Source: Sorghum bicolor (Eukaryota; Streptophyta; Magnoliopsida; Poales; Poaceae). From it: DNA of 64,000 nt. The stretch is from contig NC_012874.2 in the NCBI RefSeq assembly GCF_000003195.3, positions 56,841,341 to 56,905,340 on the forward strand, given 5' to 3'. Positions 57,301 to 64,000 of this stretch are shown here, piece by piece. The notes beneath the pieces were generated by a model. That model ran no database searches. It was given only the letters and a program-made list of their open reading frames with translations, and was not told the origin of the DNA. The first letter of the stretch is position 1. Each line of letters begins with the position of its first letter. The translations under genes and the position numbers were made by a program.

Positions 57301-58100
57301 TTTGTGGCACCCTCCATGGATCATCTCTCTATGATGAATGAGCTATGTCCTTCTTGTGCAAATTGTTAAACTTCATGTGTCACTCTCTTCATCTCTGATG
57401 TGAGTTTATCTCAGGACTTCCCAAATCGATATTGAAAGTTTTTCTGCCGGGGTTAGTCCGACAAAAATATACCAATGTCTACACAAGCAGTTTTTAGTTC
57501 AATAACCGAACTAGACTCCATGTCTAATCAGATTGAGGAAGGCTGTTTAACCTAAGCACCATGCTTAATTTAAAAGCCAATAGAAGTATGTGCAGTACTT
57601 CCAAACTAACACTTGCTAATAAATAGATAAAGGTAACATGACAACATTTATAGAGATCTACTCAAGTGGAGATGAAGTAGTGTGATTAGTATTTAACAAA
57701 TTGAGCATGTCTTAAAGGTAGGGACAACCAACATAGCAACATGGCAAAGGATGTTTTTATGTAAAGTACTCCCCCAAGCTTGAATTTTGCAGAATTCAAG
57801 TTTGAATGAATTTAATTCAGTGTTGCATGATGATTGGTTGGACATACCTTGTACTTGCTTGTCATTCATATGATCTTCTTGTTCCAATCCTGGAAAGGTT
57901 AGTGACAAGAATACCCGAAGGAATATTTTTACAATTATCCTTATATGCTCAATACACAAGGTAATGTTGCAAATAATTAAAAACTCATGTTATGATCTGA
58001 TCAGTGCTTATTTTAGGACACCAAGCTTGTCCTTGGGAAACCATCAATTTATGTCGGCGAAGTGGTTTCCCTTCCAACGCTGACCTAAATCAAGATCGAC
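54387..58100. other. Non-coding interior of Athila-2
   Basis: AT-rich; includes a TA microsatellite at about 55945-55961 and sequences matching Athila-1. The protease region of Athila-1 (44177-45340) has no counterpart here: only about 200 bp (56520-56720) lies at that position. Short frames are not supported. Confidence 0.6.
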
Positions 58101-59471
58101 TCAACGAGATCTGCAATATTTATTATAGACATATGCATCGACAACCGCCCTTTTAAAGTTTTTATAAATAGAAAGGAAGAGGGGGTTGGAGATCTCAAAT
58201 GTGGTGATGTTGGAGAGACCAATAGATTGGGAAGATGTTGCATATGAGCATAGAGTAAACGAAGTGGCTATGAAATAAATTCCATGCTCATTAGTGTTAT
58301 CTTCGTCTCTAATCTGAATGTTCGGAGTTTCTCCTAGATTGGTCTCACCAATGTCCTCTTCTATAGTTGGATGAATCTCATCTTCAAAGGGAGTCAAGAA
58401 CTCATCATTTGAAATTGAGCCAAAGTCAGAATCCATTAAGGATTCTTCCTTATCCATCCATTCTATACATTCTAACCATTTAGAACTTGTGATCAAGAAA
58501 GGGGAGGTGTTAGAATTTTCTATATGGCTTAGCGCTCCTTCACTTGATATGTCATCCTCGACTTCTTCATAACAGGAACCAGGACATTCTCTAAGAGAAC
58601 CATTATTGCAAGGATTTGAATTATCCCTACTTGAAGGTCTCTTATGGAACCAGAAGTCTAAACCATCAGTATCTGAAATATTTAAGGTCAGAATTTCTTC
58701 CTCCCTTGGAGAATTTTGGGGTATCGATGGTTTAGGATCGATAGCTAAAGTTTGGGATTGAAGTGGTTGTGATGTGGCTATCGAAACTTCTTTTTCTTGT
58801 CTAGGAACTGGTTCTTTCTCTTTCTCAGGGATATAAAAGCTAGGAGACTTTCCACTTATTAAATCAATCAAATTCCAAGCTTCACAAGCGGATAGGTGGT
58901 GGAAAGATCCTCCAGAGGCTGCATGAAGGGTTTGCTTATTTTCCCCACTAAGGCCCTCAAAAAAGTGAATTAGAAGAACATCTTCTAGAATAGAAAGCTT
59001 TGGGCCAGTGAGAGTAAGGTTAATAAAGCGGTCCCATGATTTGCCAAGAGATTCTTCTTCCAGTTGTCTAAAAGAAAGAATCTCATGCCGAAGTTCCGCC
59101 ACTTTGGAGATTGGAAAATATTTTAAAAGAAAACTATTATGTAACTTCTTCCAATCTCCATGAACACTCCCTACTTTGAGTTTAGACCAATGTCTAGCTT
59201 TTCCTATTAAAGAGAACGGAAAGAGCTTCCATTTAAGGGTCTCATCGGACATGCCTTCTATGCGAAGGAGGTCACAGACTCGATAAAACTCTCTTAGGTG
59301 TGTGTATGGGTTTTCCTCACCTTCTCCTGAGAAAGGTTGTTTTTGAACAAATTCTATGTATTCGGGGTCTATCTCAAAACTAGATGCTATGATAGGCTTT
59401 GAAGATTTTGGTGGTTCGAGATGTGTGCCCGTAGGTCTATGAAATTCATAGATAGACATGTTTGAATTCAT
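58101..59471 (-). CDS. Athila-2 gag protein
   Basis: An uninterrupted 456-residue frame. The N-terminal half is a Retrotrans_gag domain (ENPYTHLREFYRVCDLL, LFPFSLIGKARHWSKL, FLLKYFPISKVAELR, SFRQLEEESLGKSWDRF), as in Athila gag. The C-terminal part is acidic and Ser-rich (DSDFGSISNDEF) and ends NKYCRSR. No zinc knuckle was seen. The start (MNSNMSIYEF) lies about 165 bp after the LTR and primer-binding site. It could still supply capsid protein for packaging of element RNA, an inference from family knowledge. Confidence 0.8.
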   Translation of the reverse strand: MNSNMSIYEFHRPTGTHLEPPKSSKPIIASSFEIDPEYIEFVQKQPFSGEGEENPYTHLREFYRVCDLLRIEGMSDETLKWKLFPFSLIGKARHWSKLKVGSVHGDWKKLHNSFLLKYFPISKVAELRHEILSFRQLEEESLGKSWDRFINLTLTGPKLSILEDVLLIHFFEGLSGENKQTLHAASGGSFHHLSACEAWNLIDLISGKSPSFYIPEKEKEPVPRQEKEVSIATSQPLQSQTLAIDPKPSIPQNSPREEEILTLNISDTDGLDFWFHKRPSSRDNSNPCNNGSLRECPGSCYEEVEDDISSEGALSHIENSNTSPFLITSSKWLECIEWMDKEESLMDSDFGSISNDEFLTPFEDEIHPTIEEDIGETNLGETPNIQIRDEDNTNEHGIYFIATSFTLCSYATSSQSIGLSNITTFEISNPLFLSIYKNFKRAVVDAYVYNKYCRSR

Positions 59472-59610
59472 GATAGACCAGAGATCAAGGATTAGATAAG
59501 AAGAAAGAATAGCAGAGATGAGGCAAAGAATAAAAGGAAATATATATATATATATTTATTTTTTTTTTAGAAAATGATTAAGCTAGTTCGTAGTCAACTC
59601 AGCAACCGTT

Positions 59611-59628
59611 TCCCCAGCAACAGCGCCA
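59611..59628 (-). other. Primer-binding site of Athila-2
   Basis: Minus strand TGGCGCTGTTGCTGGGGA, eight bases inside the 5' LTR. It matches the tRNA-Asp complementary site of Athila elements except for two C-to-T changes. Confidence 0.75.
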
Positions 59629-59636
59629 AAAATGCT

Positions 59637-60954
59637 TGTTGACACTTGCTAACACCACTTGAATACTAGGTTGTCATCCCCAGCATGACACTAGAGTGTA
59701 CTATGGTATTTATACGCACACAGATAATCCGCAAGCGCACGGATACCGTTGATGCTTTTACCCAGTTAAAGGTTTTATCGTATCCACAAGGAAACGGGAG
59801 AACCAACTACGCTCTAACTTAACCCAGATAAATAGATAAGTGTAAATAGGAAAGATGGTAGAATTGAATAAGAACAATATTAAAGGTAAGATAACAGTGA
59901 ATGATAATATGGGAATAGAGAATAGAGCAATTCTAGTATATGGGCGATAGTAGCAGAATAGAGAGGATAACTATGGTTTCTCTACTTCAAAGGGGTATGT
60001 CTATGTCTGGGACGAACCACGTGATAAGAGTACACCACAAAGGATGCTTATCCTTAGGCCGATAAACCCTACCCGTCCTGCTAACGAGAGGTGGACTACA
60101 GAGGACCAACGTAACTGTCACCTACGCGGCCTACCACACAATCTAGCTAGAAAGGGGATATCCACAAGTAATCTAGATCTAAGCACCTCGCTTACACCTA
60201 TACTACAACTCTCACCTATAGCGTCCTATAGATTAGAATACTCAAAAGAGTTGTGAACCAGAACATACATAATTAGTAATTGCATAATGAATTGGAAGTA
60301 GATTACCAAAGTCATCCCATGAGCAAGCTTGATTAGAGCTTGATCATGACGAAGTACAACCGGAGGAAGAACCGACAGGCCGGCCTCTCCTCTAATCCTC
60401 CTTCGCTCTCCATCTTGCTACTATCTAGATCTACTCTAGTTTAGAGAAGAGAGGAGAGCTCTCATCTCTAAACCCTAGCTTTTGCTCTGTCTATGAATAA
60501 TGAATAATGATCAAGGGGTTTCTCCTCCAGGGGCTAGGGGGTCTGGTTATATAGTCCCCTCAAGTGAACCTGGGCCGTCGGATCAAACCGACATTGATTG
60601 AACGGTTATTCTTGATCCTTTAGGTCGGTGGAGATCTCCCGAGAGAAAGAGTCCTGATTGGGCTCCAAGTCAGGGCGGGCGCCCTGCCTCTGGCCCCGTT
60701 CGGCCTCCGCTTCCTTCCCGTGGCTTCTAGAGTCTTCTAGATGTAAGATAATTGCGCCGGACGTTAATATCTCTATGTAATCCCGACGTGTGGGCCTTTC
60801 TTCCGTATTTCCTCATAACCCCCTGCAGAAATAGACAAACACCAAAACTCGTGGAATTCTGTCAGATAAAACCCTAAGTTTAGATGTTGGTTGTATTTGG
60901 ATCCTTTTCTTTATTTATTTGATAATTAAATTTGATACTTAAGGACCGTCAACA
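59637..60954 (-). repeat. Right (5') LTR of Athila-2
   Basis: 1318 bp, TGTTGACAC...CCGTCAACA, followed by the target-site copy CTGCC at 60955-60959. Confidence 0.95.
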
Positions 60955-61861
60955 CTGCCTGGAAGCATATGCAAGTACTCGACCCTCCTGCATTAGCACA
61001 CAGCCTATCCCTATTCCTGATGCGTCACAATAGACATCAAAGGGTTTTTCAATATCTGGCTGGGCTAAGACAGGTGCAGATGTTAATAACCTTTTCAGAG
61101 TTTGGAAGGCTTGCTCACATTCAGATGACCAAACAAATTTTGTTTGGTTCTTGAGCAAGGTCGTGATTGGCTTAGCGACTCTTGAAAAGTCTGGAATGAA
61201 GCGGCGGTAATATCCCGCCATACCCAGAAAACTACGGACCTCATGTACCGTAGTTAGGGGCTTCCAATTCAAAACATCTTCTACTTTACTTGGGTCTACA
61301 GCGACTCCCTCCGCTGATAATACATGACCCAGGAAATTGGACTTTGTCTAGCTAGAACTCACATTTGCTGAACTTAGCATATAGTTGATGCTCCCTGAGA
61401 CGGGTCAGCACAATCCTCAGATGTTCAGCATGCTCTTTCTTGGTTTTGGAATAGATCAAGATGTCATCAATGAAGATGACCACGAATTTGTCCAGCTCTG
61501 GCATGAAGACAAAGTTCATTAAATACATGAAATGGGCTGGTGCATTGGTCAACCCAAAGGACATCACCAAGTATTCATATAGCCCATAACGGGTTGTAAA
61601 AGCCGTCTTGGGTACATCTTCCGACCTGATTTTGATTTGGTGGTACCCCGATCTCAAATCAATCTTTGAGAATACTTTAGCCCCGGCTAACTGATCAAAT
61701 AACAAGTCAATACGGGGCAATGGGTACTTGTTTTTAATTGTCACCTCATTTAAGGGACGATAATCGACACACAGCCTTAGTGTTTGATCTTTCTTTTTCA
61801 CAAATAAGGCTGGGCAACCCCATGGAGAGGAACTGGGCTGAATAAAACCTTTTTGCAACAA
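60949..61861 (-). pseudogene. Tekay reverse transcriptase, with stops, cut by Athila-2
   Basis: Frame 61861-61352 holds RT motifs ([50 protein letters not shown], and an intact FIDD box). After CEF at 61352 a stop and a one-base shift lead to the frame 61272-60949 ([36 protein letters not shown]), which breaks off at the Athila-2 insertion; RNase H continues at 53069. A TAG near 61870 separates it from gag-protease. Confidence 0.85.
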
Positions 61862-61870
61862 CTCTTGTAA

Positions 61871-63661
61871 CTAGGTTTTCAATTCGGCCAGTTCTTTCGG
61901 TGCCATTCGATAGGCTCTTCGAGATATTAGGGTTGTCCCTGGTTTCAATTCTATGCTGAACTGGACATCCCGGTCCGGTGGCAGACCTGGTAAGTCCTCA
62001 GGAAATACATCCGGAAAATCCCGAACTACTGGGATATTTTCGACTTCAGTCACATTAGTGGCATGAACTTGCTCAATTGCCCGTTTGGGAGTAGCTAATT
62101 GGATCAGAAGGTAAGAATTCTCATTGAGCAATGGGACCTTAATGGTTTGATGTAAGGTGTCTAGCACAACCCCTCGTTGTGCCATCCAGTTCATGCCTAG
62201 TATGACATCAATGTCCTGATCTTTAAGGACAATCATACTAGTGGGAAAACTATGCCCACCAAATTCGATGGGTATCTGGTGAACCATTTCTTTAGAACTC
62301 AGCCGTCCTCCTAGCGATTGTATATAAAAATAATCTTTTGTTTCCGCAATGGGTATGCCATGCTTCATCACAAAGGTGCGGTTGATGAATGTATGAGATG
62401 CACCAGAATCGAAAAGCATTAAGGCAGGATGTTTCGCAACAGGGAACATACCCATCATTACCGGTTCTCCTTCCGGTATGGTTTCCACCTCTGTATGGAA
62501 GACTTGTCCCACCTTCTTTACAGGTTTATCCCTTTGTGCATTTTGTCCTTTCTGAGCCCCATTTTTGAATTGGCTCGGCTGGGGTTGGCCAATGGGTGGC
62601 CTTTGGAAAGTGGGGTTATTTTGGCGAGGGTAGGGGCATTCTTTAGAAAAATGCCTAGGCTTACCACAATTGTAGCAAGGATAATTGTGGTTTGGCGGAG
62701 TAGTAGGACGAACACCTAGGGCATTCGGCTGGCGTGGTGCAGTGATGATGGCAGTGGGTCGAGGATAGACCTGCTGCCCGGGTCTATATGGTGAAGGAGG
62801 AAAGGGACCACGAAAAGGTGACGGCGTTGGAAAGCGTCCGTGGCCCTGTGGATGATAAATGATCCTCTGGAGCTTTTGACCGCGACCAGAGAAGGAGGAA
62901 GAAGTGGTGTTCTTCTTGGCTTCTTTGTGCTTTCTGTTCTTTTCTTCTGTGGTGATGGCAATATTAACTGCCTCGTAGAAAGTAGCATTTTGACATGTGG
63001 TCATCATAGTCTGAAGCTTTGTATTGAGACCACGCATAAAACAAGCCTTCTTCCTTTTATCCGTGTTCACATGGTCCGTGGCATACTGAGAAAGATGATT
63101 GAATTTGGCCACGTATTCCATCACACTTTTATCGCCTTGCTGCAAGGCGAGAAATTCCTCCGCTTTCATGGCCATAAGCCCTTCTGGAATATAATGGGCG
63201 CTAAATGCGTCCTTAAATTCTGCCCAGGTGACCTGGTGTCCTGGATTTTGGATAGCTAGGAAATTTTCCCAGCAGGCTCCCACAGCTCCCCGAAGCTGTT
63301 GGGCTGCGAACAGGGGCTTTTGAGTTTCCGAACATCGGATCAGGCTGAACTTATGCTCCATTGTCCGGAGCCAGTCGTCAGCCTCTAAAGGCTCATCAGC
63401 CTTGGTGAACACTGGGGGCCTTGTCTCGGTAAAATCCTCATACCGAATTTCTCCCTCCCCATTGTGCTGTGCTCTGAAGTTTGGGGCGGGGTGAGGTTGG
63501 CGCTGTGCTAACTCGCGCAACAAGCGAGCATTGTCGGTAGTGGCACTCAAAAGAACAGCAATGGCATCTGCTAGGGAAGGTGGAGCAGGTGGAGGGTTAG
63601 GTATGTCCTCCCCTCCCTGAGAAGACCCGGCTCCATCAGATCCATGTGTGCGCATCGGCAT
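61871..63661 (-). CDS. Tekay gag-protease polyprotein (open frame)
   Basis: An uninterrupted 596-residue frame starting MPMRTHGSDG at 63661. Gag domain (about residues 80-240: EFKDAFSAHYIPEGLMAMKA, EFLALQQGDKSVMEYVAKF), Pro-rich linker, one zinc knuckle CYNCGKPRHFSKEC, then an aspartic protease (LMLFDSGASHTFINR, DVILGMNWM) and the beginning of the RT-connecting region. It ends at a TAG near 61870 where an intact copy would read on into RT. This is the best preserved coding part of the element. Confidence 0.8.
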   Translation of the reverse strand: MPMRTHGSDGAGSSQGGEDIPNPPPAPPSLADAIAVLLSATTDNARLLRELAQRQPHPAPNFRAQHNGEGEIRYEDFTETRPPVFTKADEPLEADDWLRTMEHKFSLIRCSETQKPLFAAQQLRGAVGACWENFLAIQNPGHQVTWAEFKDAFSAHYIPEGLMAMKAEEFLALQQGDKSVMEYVAKFNHLSQYATDHVNTDKRKKACFMRGLNTKLQTMMTTCQNATFYEAVNIAITTEEKNRKHKEAKKNTTSSSFSGRGQKLQRIIYHPQGHGRFPTPSPFRGPFPPSPYRPGQQVYPRPTAIITAPRQPNALGVRPTTPPNHNYPCYNCGKPRHFSKECPYPRQNNPTFQRPPIGQPQPSQFKNGAQKGQNAQRDKPVKKVGQVFHTEVETIPEGEPVMMGMFPVAKHPALMLFDSGASHTFINRTFVMKHGIPIAETKDYFYIQSLGGRLSSKEMVHQIPIEFGGHSFPTSMIVLKDQDIDVILGMNWMAQRGVVLDTLHQTIKVPLLNENSYLLIQLATPKRAIEQVHATNVTEVENIPVVRDFPDVFPEDLPGLPPDRDVQFSIELKPGTTLISRRAYRMAPKELAELKT

Positions 63662-64000
63662 CTGCTACAAGAATCATATGTACGCGTTACCACTTGGAAC
63701 CCATAACTTAAAACATATCTTACATACTTCAGTTTATTTATCAAACATCAGTTCGGCACACTGGATACAAACGAGTACAACTTCTTGGACTTAAAGAAAA
63801 ACACTATACTACAGACCCGACCCCACTACAGTGAACTAGGAACCTTATAACAACGTCACCCGCAACTTCACCGAACTAGTCGGTGTGGTTAGAGCCGTAG
63901 CCCGGGTCGTCGTTGTTATCGCCATGGTCACCCCCAGGGTTGTCGTCGCTGGTGTTGGATTCCTCTTCGTCACTGGGTTCTTGGTCGGGCTTTCCATCAT
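63662..64000 (-). other. Leader of the Tekay element between 5' LTR and gag
   Basis: No coding signal and no LTR border or primer-binding site recognised before the window ends, so the leader is longer than 339 bp. Confidence 0.5.

Larger units (their letters stand above)
53048..60954 (-). mobile_element. Athila-2: gag-only Athila-like LTR element, inserted in the Tekay RNase H
   Basis: LTRs 53048-54386 and 59637-60954 (TGTTGACAC...CCGTCAACA), flanked by the 5-bp target copy CTGCC (53043-53047 and 60955-60959). The primer-binding site is at 59611-59628 (minus strand TGGCGCTGTTGCTGGGGA, close to the 3' end of tRNA-Asp) and the polypurine tract is next to 54387. It has gag only; no protease, RT or integrase was found, so it would depend on other Athila-type elements. 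About 17 substitutions and one 21-bp indel between LTRs point to a fairly recent insertion. Confidence 0.9.
47022..64000 (-). mobile_element. Tekay-like chromovirus (Ty3/gypsy), split by Athila-2, runs off the window
   Basis: The 3' LTR is 47022-51010 (about 4 kb, TGTCATTG...CGTTACA), followed by a polypurine tract (minus strand AAGGGGGAAGGGC). Read right to left: gag-protease (63661-61871), RT (61861-60949), Athila-2 insertion, RNase H and integrase (53069-51212) with a C-terminal chromodomain. Very long LTRs, this gag type and the chromodomain are typical of the Tekay clade. The 5' LTR and primer-binding site are beyond 64000. It inserted into Athila-1 gag at 47021/47022. Confidence 0.8.

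Noticed and set aside
57150..57341. 63-codon frame similar to one at 45732-45956
   Set aside because: Shared because both Athila-like elements descend from one ancestor; no domain and very short.

Overview
This is plant nuclear DNA, almost certainly from a grass (Poaceae, plausibly panicoid). The basis is grass-type CACTA transposons with TTTGCCG-type subterminal repeats, Ty3/gypsy LTR retrotransposons of the Tat, Athila and Tekay types, GC-rich first exons and typical plant introns. Roughly 90% of the window is nested mobile DNA. Only two genes look like host genes: a pair of small single-pass membrane proteins of LEA_2/NHL type at 10910-11725 (-) and 22505-23104 (+).

Layout. 1-6495: right part of a CACTA element (CACTA-A) with a multi-exon TNPA-like transposase gene, ending in a 35-bp subterminal array and a TIR. 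6499-9961: CACTA-B, a deletion derivative with a minus-strand TNP2 pseudogene. 9962-12930: host DNA with LEA_2 gene 1, its promoter and a long perfect-looking hairpin. 12930-20768: CACTA-C with broken TNP2 and TNPA genes. 20769-23455: host DNA that begins with a second copy of the LEA_2 gene 1 promoter, then LEA_2 gene 2. 23456-23911: left end of CACTA-D. 23912-40827: CACTA-E, which was entered by a Tat-type gypsy element (Gypsy-1, 26214-38153). Part of this composite was then duplicated, leaving a partial LTR, a second copy of the CACTA flank and a solo LTR. 40838-47021: a truncated Athila-like element (Athila-1). 47022-64000: a Tekay-type chromovirus with a 4-kb LTR, inserted in the Athila-1 gag and itself split by a second Athila-like element (Athila-2, 53048-60954) with 5-bp CTGCC target duplications.

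How the parts work together. In intact CACTA elements TNP2 cuts the ends and TNPA-type proteins bind the subterminal repeats; here every copy is broken by stops, frameshifts or deletions. Gypsy-1 carries gag-pol on the minus strand and, on the opposite strand, a six-exon gene for a plant mobile domain (PMD) plus coiled-coil protein whose exon phases still join in frame. The hexamer GCCGAT/ATCGGC is scattered through Gypsy-1 (LTR, introns, both coding strands) at a density far above chance. Three CACTA copies carry a roughly 190-bp inverted repeat about 100 bp upstream of the TNP2 start. These features are the main candidates for undescribed biology in the window. All assignments rest on reading the sequence and on remembered family features; no database search was run.
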